Numbered from the stretch's first letter, positions 54,109 to 64,000 are shown. The stretch is DNA of 64,000 bases from Betaproteobacteria bacterium Ga0077540 (GCA_001464125.1 LNEP01000014.1:1-64000); one strand, 5' to 3'. Program-made: numbers and translations. The notes: generated by a model not told the origin, from the sequence alone.

Positions 54109-55377
54109 TTAGCCTTTAACCGCGCGATACCCAATGTCCTTACGATACTGCGCGCCATCAAAATGAATACCTTCTGCAATTTGATACGCGCGTTGTTGTG
54201 CAAACTTAACGGTTTCACCCAATGCGGTTACGCACAATACGCGGCCGCCACTTGTCGTCACTTTGCCCTCTTTAAGTGTAGTTCCGGCATGAAACACATA
54301 GCCGTCTTCCACTTGTTTAGGCAGTCCAGTAATTTCATCACCCAGTTTTGGGGTATCTGGGTAGTTGGCACTGGCCATCACCACGCCCAGTGCAAAGCGC
54401 CTGTCCCATTCAGCTTCGGCTTGGTCTAGCGTGCCGGCAATGGCATGCTCAGCTAATGTTAAGAAGTCAGATTTCAGGCGCATCAAAATGGGCTGGGTTT
54501 CAGGGTCGCCCATACGGCAGTTAAACTCTAGTGTTTTGACATCGCCGTTCGGGCTAATCATTAAGCCTGCATACAAAAAGCCAGTATAAGGAATACCATC
54601 CTTAGCCATGCCTTCCACAGTAGGTTTAATGATTTCACGCATGACTTTAGCGTGTATCGTGGGCGTCACCACAGGGGCAGGTGAGTAAGCACCCATACCG
54701 CCAGTATTCGGGCCAAGGTCAGCGTCTAAAAGGCGCTTGTGGTCTTGGCTGGTCGCTAACGGTAAGATGTTTTTACCATCGACCATCACCATAAAGCTGG
54801 CTTCTTCCCCGGTCAAAAATTCTTCAATCACCACGCGCGCACCAGCAGCACCCAGCTTATTGTCACCCAGCATCATGTCGATGGCTGCGTGTGCTTCGTC
54901 ATTGCTCATGGCAACCACCACGCCTTTGCCAGCGGCTAATCCATCGGCTTTAATCACAATCGGTGCGCCTTGTTGATTGACATAATCATGGGCTGCGATA
55001 GCGTCGGTAAATGTCGCATACGCGGCGGTAGGAATGCCATGGCGCATCATAAAGGCTTTGGCATAGTCTTTGGATGACTCTAGTTGTGCTGCGGCTCTGG
55101 TCGGGCCAAAAATTTTCAGGCCTTTGGCACGGAATGCATCCACTACGCCTTGTGATAGTGGCGCTTCAGGCCCCACGACAGTCACCGCGATATTTTCTTG
55201 AATAGCAAAGTCCACCAGCGCATCTACTGCAGTAATCGGCACGTTAACCATATCAGGATTCGTAGCGGTTCCGGCATTGCCTGGTGCCACATATACGCGG
55301 CTTACTTCTTTGTTATGGGTGATTTTCCATGCTAAGGCATGCTCGCGACCACCGCTACCAATGACTAATACTTTCAT
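54109..55377 (-). CDS. purD: Phosphoribosylamine-glycine ligase
   Basis: 422 residues from the ATG at 55377 (MKVLVIGSGGREHALAW); an upstream TTG would add seven residues. ATP-grasp enzyme with GPNTGGMGAYSPAP and FLYAGLMISPNG. Second step of purine synthesis. Adjacent to purH, as common in proteobacteria. Confidence 0.97.
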   Translation of the reverse strand: MKVLVIGSGGREHALAWKITHNKEVSRVYVAPGNAGTATNPDMVNVPITAVDALVDFAIQENIAVTVVGPEAPLSQGVVDAFRAKGLKIFGPTRAAAQLESSKDYAKAFMMRHGIPTAAYATFTDAIAAHDYVNQQGAPIVIKADGLAAGKGVVVAMSNDEAHAAIDMMLGDNKLGAAGARVVIEEFLTGEEASFMVMVDGKNILPLATSQDHKRLLDADLGPNTGGMGAYSPAPVVTPTIHAKVMREIIKPTVEGMAKDGIPYTGFLYAGLMISPNGDVKTLEFNCRMGDPETQPILMRLKSDFLTLAEHAIAGTLDQAEAEWDRRFALGVVMASANYPDTPKLGDEITGLPKQVEDGYVFHAGTTLKEGKVTTSGGRVLCVTALGETVKFAQQRAYQIAEGIHFDGAQYRKDIGYRAVKG

Positions 55378-55427
55378 ATATTTACTTTCAATCGGCAAAT
55401 CACAGTGGTGTGTTTGCGCTATAGTTT

Positions 55428-57011
55428 TTAATGTCTAAAGTGGCGAATGCCAGTCACTACCATCGCCAAACCACGCTCATCGGCTGCAGCAATCACTTCG
55501 TCATCACGCATGCTGCCACCAGGATGAATCACGCAACTTGCGCCTGCATCGGCCAGCACATCTACACCGTCACGGAATGGGAAGAAAGCATCGGAAGCTA
55601 CAACAGACCCTTGTAAACTCAAGCCGGCATTTTGCGCTTTAATAGCAGCGATTTTGGTGCTATCCACGCGGCTCATTTGACCTGCACCTACGCCCAAAGT
55701 CATGCCGTCACCACAGAACACAATCGCATTCGATTTCACATATTTTGCTACATTCCACGCGAACAACAGATCGCTGAGTTGTTGCGGTGTCGGCTGTTTT
55801 TTGGTGACGATTTTTAAGTCAGCTTGGCTAAGCTCATGATTGTCTGCTGTTTGTAGCAAAATGCCAGAACCAATGCGTTTAGAGTCCATGGCGTTACGGC
55901 CATTCTCCCACGCATTTTTTCCACCCTTAGGTAGCGCGATTTTTAATACGCGTACGTTGGCTTTGGCTTTGAATATGGCCAGTGCCTCAGCAGTAAAGTC
56001 AGGTGCAATCAGCACCTCTACAAACTGTTTGGAAACAGCTTCTGCAGCAGTACCGTCGACCGTGCTGTTAAATGCGATGATGCCACCGAAAGCAGACGTC
56101 GGGTCGGTTTTAAACGCTTTTTGATAAGCCTCTAGCGTTGTCGTACCTAGTGCAACGCCACATGGATTGGCATGTTTGACGATCACGCAGGCAACCCCAG
56201 TAAAGGATTTGACTGCTTCCCAAGCAGCATCAGCATCAGCAATGTTGTTATAGCTAAGCTCTTTGCCTTGCAGTTGTTCTGCAGACACCAGTGAGCCAGG
56301 TGCTGGGTACAAATCACGATATAACGCTGCCTGCTGGTGTGAATTCTCACCGTAACGTAGATCTTGTACTTTTACAAAGTGACCGTTCACTTGGTTGGGG
56401 AATAGATTGCGTGTGCCATCTGTATTAAATGAAGACAGGTAATCTGAAATCGCACCATCATAATTGCTGATACGGTTAAACGCAGCCACAGATAAAGCAA
56501 ATGTGGTTTGCTGTGATAGCGCACCAGTGCTTTTGAGTTCAGCCAATACGTCGGCGTATTGATTGGCATCGGTTAGTACAGCAACATCTTTCCAGTTTTT
56601 AGCAGCAGAACGCACCATGGCCGGACCGCCAATATCAATGTTTTCAATGGCATCTTCTAGTGTGCAATCGGCTTTAGCTACAGTGGCCTCAAACGGGTAG
56701 AGATTGACGATGACCATATCAATATTGGGAATACCTTGCTGCTGCATGGCTGCTACGTGCTCAGGCAAGTCTCTGCGACCTAAAATACCGCCGTGTACTT
56801 TTGGGTGCAGTGTTTTCACACGACCATCTAGCATTTCGGGAAAGCCTGTGTAATCACTTACTTCGATGACAGGGATGTTGTTGTCGCGAAACAGCTTTGC
56901 TGTTCCGCCTGTAGACAGCAGCTCTACACCCAGCTGGTTTAGTGCTTGTGCAAATTCAATAATACCGGTTTTGTCTGATACGCTGATAAGCGCGCGTTTA
57001 ATAATCGCCAT
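55428..57011 (-). CDS. purH: AICAR formyltransferase / IMP cyclohydrolase
   Basis: 527 residues, bifunctional. IMP cyclohydrolase domain at 1-about 200 ([30 protein letters not shown]), then the formyltransferase domain ([43 protein letters not shown]). Last two steps to IMP. Followed by purD and hemF on the same strand. Confidence 0.97.
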   Translation of the reverse strand: MAIIKRALISVSDKTGIIEFAQALNQLGVELLSTGGTAKLFRDNNIPVIEVSDYTGFPEMLDGRVKTLHPKVHGGILGRRDLPEHVAAMQQQGIPNIDMVIVNLYPFEATVAKADCTLEDAIENIDIGGPAMVRSAAKNWKDVAVLTDANQYADVLAELKSTGALSQQTTFALSVAAFNRISNYDGAISDYLSSFNTDGTRNLFPNQVNGHFVKVQDLRYGENSHQQAALYRDLYPAPGSLVSAEQLQGKELSYNNIADADAAWEAVKSFTGVACVIVKHANPCGVALGTTTLEAYQKAFKTDPTSAFGGIIAFNSTVDGTAAEAVSKQFVEVLIAPDFTAEALAIFKAKANVRVLKIALPKGGKNAWENGRNAMDSKRIGSGILLQTADNHELSQADLKIVTKKQPTPQQLSDLLFAWNVAKYVKSNAIVFCGDGMTLGVGAGQMSRVDSTKIAAIKAQNAGLSLQGSVVASDAFFPFRDGVDVLADAGASCVIHPGGSMRDDEVIAAADERGLAMVVTGIRHFRH

Positions 57012-57114
57012 TGATGGATTCCGTGAGACTAATGATAAATGTGTGTTTGCTTACCTGAATCATCACGGTGTATATCACGTGTGTTCATGTTATTGATTTT
57101 GCTTAAGTGTTTTG

Positions 57115-57351
57115 CTAATTTAGACCGTATTCCGCCATCTTTTTGCGCAAAGTATTGCGGTTTAGCCCCAGCATATCGGCAGCTTTGCTTTGATTGCCGC
57201 CCACCTTGTTGAGCACATATTCCAGCATCGGCTTTTCCACGCAGCCCAGTACCATATCGTAAATGGCATGGGGTGGTTGGCCATCCAAATGCATAAAGTA
57301 TTCGTCTAATGACTCGCTAATCGCGTCACTGAGTTTGCAAATATTTGTCAT
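57115..57351 (-). CDS. fis: DNA-binding protein Fis
   Basis: 78 residues; the C-terminal helix-turn-helix NQSKAADMLGLNRNTLRKKM is the Fis/NtrC-type motif. Shorter than E. coli Fis (98), as usual in betaproteobacteria, lacking most of the N-terminal beta arm. A nucleoid protein acting on rRNA promoters and recombination. Its ATG overlaps the dusB stop by one base (the dusB-fis operon). Confidence 0.93.
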   Translation of the reverse strand: MTNICKLSDAISESLDEYFMHLDGQPPHAIYDMVLGCVEKPMLEYVLNKVGGNQSKAADMLGLNRNTLRKKMAEYGLN

Positions 57352-58394
57352 TATGCTGCCATCGCCTCGGAAGATGCTGTTGTCGGCTCGTCGGTATCCG
57401 TTTCTGCGTATATCAAGCGTTCGTGTTTGGATTTAAGCTCGTTAAAGAAATCATCAATTGCATTTAACTGTAATTCGATGGTCTGTAAGGTGTTCATGTG
57501 ATGGCGGAAGTTCGCTGAGCCAGCCAGGCCTTTCGTGTACCAAGAAATATGCTTGCGTGCGACGCGCATACCGGTCAAGTCACCATAAAAATCATACAAA
57601 TCATGTATGTGTTCAAGCATGACCGTATGAATTTCATCTACAGTAGGGGCCAACATATGTTCGCCAGTGAGCAGGTAGTGCTCAATCTCACGGAAAATCC
57701 ATGGGCGGCCTTGCGCGGCACGACCAATCATTACAGCATCGGCACCGGTGTAATCTAAAACGAATTTGGCTTTTTCTGGAGTGGTAATATCGCCATTGGC
57801 GATGAGAGGAATGTTAATGGCTTGTTTTACGGCGGCAATCGTATCGTATTCGGCATCGCCCATATATAAACAGGCGCGCGTTCTGCCATGCATGGCCAGG
57901 GCTTGTACGCCAATGTCTTCGGCCATTTTAGCCACGGCAATTGCGTTACGGTTTTGTTTATCCCAACCGGTACGGATTTTGAGCGTGACGGGTACATCTA
58001 CGGCATTGACTACAGCTTTAAGAATTTGTGCCACCAATGGTTCGTCTTTGAGTAACGCAGAGCCTGCCATCACGTTGCAGATTTTCTTGGCTGGGCAGCC
58101 CATATTGATATCAATAATCTGCGCGCCATTGTCCACGTTATATTTGGCGGCTTCGGCCATCATTTTGGGGTCGGCACCGGCAATCTGCACCGAGATTGGA
58201 TCTACTTCGCCTTCATGATTAGCACGGCGGCGTGTTTTTTCACTGCCGTATAACAAGGAGTTGGAGGTTACCATTTCCGATACAGCTAAGCCTGCGCCCA
58301 TTTTCTTGCACAATTGGCGGAAAGGACGATCTGTGACGCCTGCCATAGGGGCAACTACCAGATTATTTTTGAGTGTATGCGAACCGATTTGCAT
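57351..58394 (-). CDS. dusB: tRNA-dihydrouridine synthase B
   Basis: 347 residues from the ATG at 58394 (a TTG at 58403 would add three). FMN-dependent TIM barrel: VVAPMAGVTDRPFRQLC, QIIDINMGCPAKKICN with the active cysteine, and GADAVMIGRAAQGRPWIF. Reduces uridine in tRNA D-loops. First gene of dusB-fis, possibly continuing into purH. Confidence 0.96.
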   Translation of the reverse strand: MQIGSHTLKNNLVVAPMAGVTDRPFRQLCKKMGAGLAVSEMVTSNSLLYGSEKTRRRANHEGEVDPISVQIAGADPKMMAEAAKYNVDNGAQIIDINMGCPAKKICNVMAGSALLKDEPLVAQILKAVVNAVDVPVTLKIRTGWDKQNRNAIAVAKMAEDIGVQALAMHGRTRACLYMGDAEYDTIAAVKQAINIPLIANGDITTPEKAKFVLDYTGADAVMIGRAAQGRPWIFREIEHYLLTGEHMLAPTVDEIHTVMLEHIHDLYDFYGDLTGMRVARKHISWYTKGLAGSANFRHHMNTLQTIELQLNAIDDFFNELKSKHERLIYAETDTDEPTTASSEAMAA

Positions 58395-58543
58395 ATAAAC
58401 CAAGCGTAACGGGAAAGCTGCCTATTTTATACGCAATTCAAGGGCGTGGAAACCCATTCTAGTGATTATTCTGACGAAAACGTTTGATTGAAGTGACGGG
58501 TTTATCTGTTTTAAAAAATAGTTAAAATTCAATCAGTAAGGGC

Positions 58544-59179
58544 TTACTTTCTTCGGAGATTAACGTGCGAGCTAATTAAGGCGTGTGCTTGATTTCTGAA
58601 ACGTGTGCCATCTGTATCTTTTACCCACATGTGTAGTAGGCCTGAAAAAAACAAATGGGTATCCATGGCCAGTTGTGCTGGGCTGTGAGAGGGGTTGATG
58701 AGTCCTTTTTGGTGTGCTCTTGCATAGACTTGCTCAAGTTTATCGATCATGCCTGAGCAATTGTTCAATATTTGTTGCAGTACCGTTGCAAACTCGTCCA
58801 CATACTCACATTTTGACATCATGATTTCGTAGGTTTGTCGTGTTTCTTGATCGTCATTCAAAATCTGAATAGTGCCTACCAAAAAATTCTCAATGCGTTT
58901 TAACGGGTCGGCAACAGGGTCATTCGCGTTATCAATATCAGCCAATAAAGCCCCATCCATGCGGTCTATCAGTGGTAAGACCACTTGTTCTCGCATCGCA
59001 TGGAACAATTGCGATTTGTTTTCAAAATGCCAATAGACCGCGCCGCGTGTGACACCTGCATGCGTAGCGATTTGCTCCAAGCTGGTGCGACTGACCCCTT
59101 TTGTCAAAAATACTTCACGTGCAGCGTTAATAATACGCTGACGTGTAATTTCTGCGTCTTCTTTCGTTTTCCGTACCAT
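58544..59179 (-). CDS. TetR family repressor of the adjacent RND efflux operon
   Basis: 211 residues. DNA-binding domain at about 10-60 (RQRIINAAREVFLTKGVSRT, QIATHAGVTRGAVYWHFENK) in the AcrR/TtgR/MtrR style, with a ligand-binding C-terminal domain. Divergent from the MFP gene across a 193-bp gap that holds AcrR-like palindromes over the efflux promoter, so it is very probably their repressor. Confidence 0.9.
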   Translation of the reverse strand: MVRKTKEDAEITRQRIINAAREVFLTKGVSRTSLEQIATHAGVTRGAVYWHFENKSQLFHAMREQVVLPLIDRMDGALLADIDNANDPVADPLKRIENFLVGTIQILNDDQETRQTYEIMMSKCEYVDEFATVLQQILNNCSGMIDKLEQVYARAHQKGLINPSHSPAQLAMDTHLFFSGLLHMWVKDTDGTRFRNQAHALISSHVNLRRK

Positions 59180-59260
59180 AATTACCGTAATGACCCTGCT
59201 TTTAAATGAGGATGTTAAAACAATCTGAATGTAAATCGAGTTAAAGGTTGCAAATAGCTA

Positions 59261-59288
59261 TTTACATACATCCATGTTTGTATATAAT
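59261..59288 (+). promoter_or_regulatory. Promoter of the RND efflux operon
   Basis: TTTACA, a 16-bp spacer and consensus TATAAT at 59283-59288, inside the operator palindromes. About 75 bp of leader follow to the MFP ribosome binding site (AGAGGTAG). Confidence 0.65.
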
Positions 59289-59310
59289 ATACATTCATGC
59301 TTGTATGTAT
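59263..59310. promoter_or_regulatory. Twin AcrR-like operators over the efflux promoter
   Basis: Site 1 (59263-59286): TACATACA, 8-bp centre, TGTATATA, one mismatch in the dyad and covering the spacer and -10. Site 2 (59289-59310): ATACATTC, 6-bp centre, GTATGTAT, one mismatch. The TACATACA/TGTATGTA wording and 24-bp size match the E. coli AcrR operator. Two adjacent sites suggest cooperative binding by the divergent TetR protein. Confidence 0.65.
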
Positions 59311-59372
59311 GCAAGACATTTTAATTAATCTAACATTGTAAACTTCATCAAAGCGTTCACCTAGAGGTAGCT

Positions 59373-60545
59373 ATGGCAAAAAAAATAACGAATCACTCCA
59401 ACACATTACTTGCACTGATGCTGACTGTGCTAGTCACAGCGTGTGGTCAACAAAAACAAGAGCCTGGTGCGGCGATGCCGGCGTTGCCTGTAAGCGTGGT
59501 TGAAGTGCAGCCCACTTCTGTGCCTATCCGCGCAGAAGCAGTAGCGCAAACCGAAGGTGCAAAAGAAGTGGAAGTGCGCCCAAGAGTAGGCGGCATTTTG
59601 CTGAAAAAACTATTCCAGGAAGGTGAGCCAATTAAAACTGGTCAAGTCATGTTCCAGATTGATCCTGTGCCGTTCCAAATAGCGGTGCAACAAGCAGAAG
59701 CCCAATTGGCGCAACAAAAAGCCCGTATTGTGCAAACGCAACGTGAAGCAGACCGTTTAAAAGGGTTGTTGGATACACAGTCTATCAGTCAGCGTGAATA
59801 TGACAATGCGGTATCTGATAACGCAGTTGCCACAGCAACGCTACTGCAATATGAAGCATTGTTGCGCGAAGCCAAGTTGAACCTTTCTTATACTTCGGTC
59901 ACAGCGCCTACAAGCGGCATTGCCGGTCGTTTCCAATTCTCAGAGGGCGCGTTGGTGTCAGCCAACACCAGTCTGTTGACGACAATTGTGCAGCTTTCAC
60001 CTATTTGGGTGCGCTTTAGCTTGTCAGATTCTGAGCTGTCGGCATTGGGTGGTCAGTTAACTAGCCAGAACGTCAAAAACATTCAGTTGGTATTGTCAGA
60101 TGGCACTGAATTCCCTGAGTCTGGAAAGCTCAATTTCTCTGCGAGCGAAATTGATCCAGCATTGGGCACGCAACAGTTACGTGCAGTATTTGAGAATGGT
60201 AGCCGCAGTTTATTGCCAGGCCAATTTGTACGCGCACGTGTGACCACAGGTACGCGTGATGGTGTGTTTGTGATACCACAAACGGCTGTATTGACTGGTG
60301 ACCAAGGCAAATTTGTTTATGTGGCAGAGAAAGATGCGTCAGGCAAAGAGGTAGCAGCAGTACGCTCTATCCAGGAAGGTGGTTGGGAAGGTAAAAACTG
60401 GGTGATATTGGCTGGATTAAAAGCGGGTGACAAGTTGATTGTCGATAATCTGATTAAAATTCGCCCGGGTGCGCCTGTGGCCTCTCATCCATTTGGTGCT
60501 CCGCCAGCTGCAGCTAACCAAGCTTCTGCTAAAACTAAAGCATAA
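59373..60545 (+). CDS. RND efflux periplasmic adaptor (AcrA/MexA type)
   Basis: 390 residues. Lipoprotein signal with lipobox LVTAC (C24), then barrel-sandwich and helical hairpin (EAQLAQQKARIVQTQREADR, LLDTQSISQREYDNAVSDNA) and SYTSVTAPTSGIAGR. Lipid-anchored adaptor that joins the inner membrane pump to the outer membrane channel. Eleven bp before the pump gene. Confidence 0.94.
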   Translation: MAKKITNHSNTLLALMLTVLVTACGQQKQEPGAAMPALPVSVVEVQPTSVPIRAEAVAQTEGAKEVEVRPRVGGILLKKLFQEGEPIKTGQVMFQIDPVPFQIAVQQAEAQLAQQKARIVQTQREADRLKGLLDTQSISQREYDNAVSDNAVATATLLQYEALLREAKLNLSYTSVTAPTSGIAGRFQFSEGALVSANTSLLTTIVQLSPIWVRFSLSDSELSALGGQLTSQNVKNIQLVLSDGTEFPESGKLNFSASEIDPALGTQQLRAVFENGSRSLLPGQFVRARVTTGTRDGVFVIPQTAVLTGDQGKFVYVAEKDASGKEVAAVRSIQEGGWEGKNWVILAGLKAGDKLIVDNLIKIRPGAPVASHPFGAPPAAANQASAKTKA

Positions 60546-60556
60546 GGTAACTATTC

Positions 60557-63500
60557 ATGACCAAGTTTTTTATTACAAGGCCCATTTTTGCCTCAGTGCT
60601 GTCGATTATCATTGTGCTGGCAGGTTTGGCTGCATCGTTTCAGCTACCAATCGCACAGTATCCGCAAATTGCGCCACCCACCGTAATGATTACGGCCACT
60701 TATCCTGGTGCAAGTGCCGATACATTGACTAAAACGGTGGCAGCACCTATCGAGGAGCAGCTCAGTGGCGTAGACAATTTGCTGTACTTCAACTCGAGTG
60801 CAGACTCCAGTGGTACTTTGACCATTACTGCGACTTTTGAAGTAGGTACTAACGTTGACCAAGCCACATTCAACGTGAGCAACCGTGTCAATATTGCTTC
60901 ACCGCGCTTGCCAGAAGAGGTAAGAAGAAATGGCGTAGTCGTACAGAAAAGATCGAACGATATTCTGCTCGTCACGATGTTCACTTCAAAAAATCCAAAG
61001 CACGACCGCTTATTTTTAAGTAACTATGCGACGCTAAACGTAGTGGATGAATATAAGCGTGTTAAAGGTGTTGGCGATGTCACCGTATTTGGCGGTCAAG
61101 ATTATGCGATGCGTATTTGGTTGCGACCAGATCGTATGGCGCAACTTGGCGTAAGTACAAGTGATGTAGCTGCGGCAATTAACGCGCAAAATAATCAATA
61201 TGCCGCAGGTAAGATAGGTCAAGAGCCAGCGACTGCAGACCAGCAAATTGTCTACACAGTGACTGCCAAAGGTCGTTTGGTAGACCCAGCAGAATTTGCC
61301 AACATTATTGTGCGTGCCAATGGCCCTAAGGGTGTGTTGTATCTTAAAGATGTTGCACGTATTGAGTTGGGCGCTCAAACCTATAACGTAGCCTCTGCGC
61401 TGAATGGTAAACCAGGCGTGGCGGTTGCTATCTTCTTGCAAAATGGCGCAAATGCGCTGGACACCGCAGCAGCGATTAAAGCGAAAACGGAAGAGTTGAG
61501 ACCGCGTTTTCCAGAGGGGATTGAAACAACGATTCCTTATGACACCAGTGACTTTGTGAAGGCAACCATTGAAGAAGTATTTAAAACTTTTGGTGAAGCC
61601 TTGGTGTTGGTGGTATTGGTCGTGTTCCTGTTCTTACAGAGCTGGCGCGCAACGCTAATTCCGTTGATTGCGGTACCTATCTCACTGATTGGTACATTCG
61701 CTGGCCTGTACATGTTTGGCTTCTCCATTAACTTGCTGACCTTATTCGCCATGATTTTGGCTATTGGTATTGTGGTGGACGATGCGATTGTGGTGTTGGA
61801 AAACACAGAACGCTTGATGTCCGAGGAGGGCTTGGATCCGTTCCCAGCCGCGGTTAAATCTATCCACCAAGTATCCGCTGCCGTGGTAGCGATTGTGCTG
61901 GTACTGTGCGCAGTGTTTGTGCCTGTGGCTTTCCAAGGCGGGATTGCGGGTGAGTTGTATCGTCAGTTTGCGGTAACCGTTGCCATTGCGGTGGTGATTT
62001 CTGGTGTAGTGGCATTAACGCTCACGCCAGCACTGTGCGCGATGATTCTGAAAAAATCGCATGGTGAAAATGCTTTCTTTAGAAAGTTTAACCAAGGGTT
62101 TGGCGGACTGACTAAGTTTTATACTGACACGGTTAACCTGACGTTACACCACAAAATTATCGGTGCGATTGTGTTTGCTGGAATTATTGCAGCGGTTGTA
62201 TTTTTATTCAGAATAGTACCAGGTGGCTTTGTACCAGCAGAAGATCAGGGCTATGTGGTAACAGTGGTCGTCATGCCAGATGGTGCAACCTTGGGACGTA
62301 CCGTTAAAACAACTGAGAATATTCGTGCAGAAATTGCAAAAGACCCTGCGGTAGCACATGAGTTTGCCGTTAATGGCTTTGAGTTGCTCACCGGCGCCAA
62401 CAAAACCAATGCTGCAACGATGTTTGTGCGTATGACCGATTGGAAAGAACGTACATCCTCGGCGAATGACATTGTGGGTAAGTTATTCGGTATTGGCATG
62501 AGTCAGCCAGATGGTATGGCGTTTGCTGTGAACCCACCTGCAATTCGTGGTTTGGGTTCTGCGGGTGGTTTTGAGGTCTATGTACAAAGTCAACGTGATA
62601 CCGACCCAATTAAGTTGGCCGCCGTCATGAATAACTTTATGGATGCGATGCGTGCTGATCCTACGTTGACAGGTATCAATAGCTTCTTTAGACCGACAGT
62701 GCCGCAATTAATGATTGAGGTGGATGAAGCGAAAGCAATTTCACAAAATGTGAGGATTGCGGATATCTATACAACCTTACAAAGCACCATGGGCTCGTTT
62801 TATGTCAATGACTTTAACCGCACAGGCCGTACGTATCGTGTGCAGTTACAAGCAGAGCCAGAGTTTAGGATGAAGCCTGAAGACTTAGGTAAGGTGTATG
62901 TGCGTAGCCAAGCAACCGCTGAAAATCCGAATGGCAACATGATACCGTTGTCAGCACTGAGCAAGGTCAAAAACATAGTGGGTGCTGAGCAATTAGAGCG
63001 CTATAACGGCTTGTTATCGGCCAAAGTATTTGGTGGTGGTGCTGCAGGCGTTAGCTCTGGTGATGCGATTGAAACAGTAGAACGCATTGCTAAAGCAAAT
63101 TTACCAGACGGTTACCAAATTGCTTGGACAGGCCAAGCGTATCAAGAAAAGCGCACGGGTTCAGCGGCACTATTTGCGTTTGGCTTTGCCATCATCATGG
63201 TGTTCTTGATTTTGGCTGCGCAGTTTGAGACATGGGCATTGCCATTGGCTGTGATTATGGCGGTACCGTTTGCGCTTGCTGGTGCGTTAACCGCGGTGTT
63301 GATGCGCGGCATGACTAATGATATTTACTTCCAGATTGGTTTAATTACCTTGATTGGTTTGGCAGCGAAAAACGCGATTCTGATTGTGGAGTTTGCTAGC
63401 CAAAAAATGGAAGAGGGTATGCCAATTGCAGAGGCCGCATTGGAAGCAGCACGCTTACGCTTTAGACCGATTGTGATGACTTCAATGGCCTTTATCTTGG

Positions 63501-63673
63501 GGATTGTGCCACTGGTATTTGCGACTGGTGCAGGTGCAGCAGCAAGACAATCCATGGGTACTGGTGTGTTGGGCGGGATGTTGTTGGCGACATTTGTGGC
63601 GACAATCTTTATCCCACTGTTCTTCACATGGTTGAGTAATCAAAACATCAAGAGACACCATAGTGATCTCTAA
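60557..63673 (+). CDS. RND multidrug efflux pump, HAE1 family (AcrB/MexB type)
   Basis: 1038 residues, the usual size, twelve membrane helices in two repeats. FFITRPIFASVLSIIIVLAG start, the proton-relay aspartate pair in AIGIVVDDAIVVLEN, and GLAAKNAILIVEFA in helix 10 are intact, so the pump looks functional. Exports hydrophobic drugs, dyes or solvents from periplasm and inner leaflet. Confidence 0.95.
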   Translation: MTKFFITRPIFASVLSIIIVLAGLAASFQLPIAQYPQIAPPTVMITATYPGASADTLTKTVAAPIEEQLSGVDNLLYFNSSADSSGTLTITATFEVGTNVDQATFNVSNRVNIASPRLPEEVRRNGVVVQKRSNDILLVTMFTSKNPKHDRLFLSNYATLNVVDEYKRVKGVGDVTVFGGQDYAMRIWLRPDRMAQLGVSTSDVAAAINAQNNQYAAGKIGQEPATADQQIVYTVTAKGRLVDPAEFANIIVRANGPKGVLYLKDVARIELGAQTYNVASALNGKPGVAVAIFLQNGANALDTAAAIKAKTEELRPRFPEGIETTIPYDTSDFVKATIEEVFKTFGEALVLVVLVVFLFLQSWRATLIPLIAVPISLIGTFAGLYMFGFSINLLTLFAMILAIGIVVDDAIVVLENTERLMSEEGLDPFPAAVKSIHQVSAAVVAIVLVLCAVFVPVAFQGGIAGELYRQFAVTVAIAVVISGVVALTLTPALCAMILKKSHGENAFFRKFNQGFGGLTKFYTDTVNLTLHHKIIGAIVFAGIIAAVVFLFRIVPGGFVPAEDQGYVVTVVVMPDGATLGRTVKTTENIRAEIAKDPAVAHEFAVNGFELLTGANKTNAATMFVRMTDWKERTSSANDIVGKLFGIGMSQPDGMAFAVNPPAIRGLGSAGGFEVYVQSQRDTDPIKLAAVMNNFMDAMRADPTLTGINSFFRPTVPQLMIEVDEAKAISQNVRIADIYTTLQSTMGSFYVNDFNRTGRTYRVQLQAEPEFRMKPEDLGKVYVRSQATAENPNGNMIPLSALSKVKNIVGAEQLERYNGLLSAKVFGGGAAGVSSGDAIETVERIAKANLPDGYQIAWTGQAYQEKRTGSAALFAFGFAIIMVFLILAAQFETWALPLAVIMAVPFALAGALTAVLMRGMTNDIYFQIGLITLIGLAAKNAILIVEFASQKMEEGMPIAEAALEAARLRFRPIVMTSMAFILGIVPLVFATGAGAAARQSMGTGVLGGMLLATFVATIFIPLFFTWLSNQNIKRHHSDL

Positions 63674-63689
63674 TATAAAAGGAAACGGT

Positions 63690-64000
63690 ATGAAACCGCC
63701 TTATACTATACAACAAACAAATAGCATGAAACCTATGCTTAAAACGATGGCTATTCTCGTATCAGTGGTTTGGTTGTCAGGTTGCACATTGCTTGGGCCG
63801 ATGTATCAGCGCCCAGAAGCCAAAGACGTGAGTTTGCCAGAGCAATTTAAGCAAGCAAATGACACCGACACAGTACAAGCCCCTAACGATTGGTGGACGT
63901 TGTATGGTGATGCGCAGTTAAATGCATTGATAGAAAAAGCGCATCAGAACAATGTCGATATCAAATTGGCCGTGGCGCGTATTGAGGAAGCCGATGGTGT
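63690..64000 (+). CDS. Outer membrane efflux channel, OprM/NodT type (partial, 5' end)
   Basis: The first 103 residues or so; the gene runs off the window. Start by AAAGGA 7 nt before the ATG. Lipobox LSGC with C32, then LGPMYQRPEA, DWWTLYGDAQLNALIEKAH and NNVDIKLAVARIEEA, the typical start of OprM-like lipoprotein channels. In-frame ATGs at residues 13 and 16 could be the true start, as the signal is unusually long. Completes the tripartite pump. Confidence 0.9.
   Translation, partial: MKPPYTIQQTNSMKPMLKTMAILVSVVWLSGCTLLGPMYQRPEAKDVSLPEQFKQANDTDTVQAPNDWWTLYGDAQLNALIEKAHQNNVDIKLAVARIEEADG

Noticed and set aside
1-64000. CRISPR arrays, insertion sequences, prophage or integron signs
   Set aside because: No direct-repeat arrays, transposase or integrase genes, terminal repeats or tRNA-flanked insertions were found; gene order is ordinary chromosomal throughout.

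Overview
The window reads as chromosomal DNA of a betaproteobacterium. The ribosomal protein sequences, gene order and moderate GC content best fit the Methylophilaceae (Methylotenera/Methylophilus-like methylotrophs). This placement is by recognition only: no methylotrophy gene lies in the window to prove it. There is no rRNA, tRNA, CRISPR array, insertion sequence or prophage.

Layout. (1) 1-14,370: the end of tuf, then the S10, spc and alpha ribosomal protein clusters (rpsJ to rplQ with secY, infA, rpmJ and rpoA), with internal promoters before rplC, rplN and rpsM and a folded leader before rplN, ending at a strong terminator. (2) 14,372-24,148: housekeeping genes: a glutaredoxin-like protein, mgtE, an MscS channel, rpmG/rpmB, dut, a YncD/PqqU-like TonB receptor, coaBC, a predicted HExxH metalloprotease, radC and a small membrane protein. 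(3) 24,145-38,512: a complete minus-strand nitrate assimilation cluster, nasT - nrtA - nrtB - nrtD - porin - nirB - narK - PP2C/kinase - nirD - nasA. (4) 38,985-44,585: a FecA-like TonB receptor, cstA and its small satellite genes. (5) 44,769-58,394: lgt, ilvD, a sugar epimerase, a cytochrome c, two sodium/amino acid symporters, an M18 aminopeptidase, hemF, purD, purH, fis and dusB. (6) 58,544-64,000: a TetR repressor divergent from an RND efflux operon (MFP, RND pump, start of an OprM-like channel) that runs off the end.

The most informative part is the nitrate cluster, where several regulatory layers can be read from the sequence. Between nasT and nrtA lie two consecutive hairpins, each with a six-base loop carrying A at position 1 and G at position 4, followed by a long intrinsic terminator. 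This is the architecture of an ANTAR-protein antitermination leader, and NasT, encoded just upstream, is an ANTAR protein. nasT and nirB each have a -24/-12 (sigma-54) promoter match, and each has a related TATGCACC...GGTGCATA dyad about 100-120 bp further upstream, as expected for an NtrC-type enhancer. A terminator separates the porin from nirB. My model is that uptake genes (nrtABD and porin) answer to NasT antitermination while the reductase operon (nirB to nasA) has its own nitrogen-controlled promoter. No nasS sensor gene is next to nasT.

Start codons were adjusted where ribosome binding site spacing or family alignment favoured an internal start. All assignments come from reading motifs; no database search was run.
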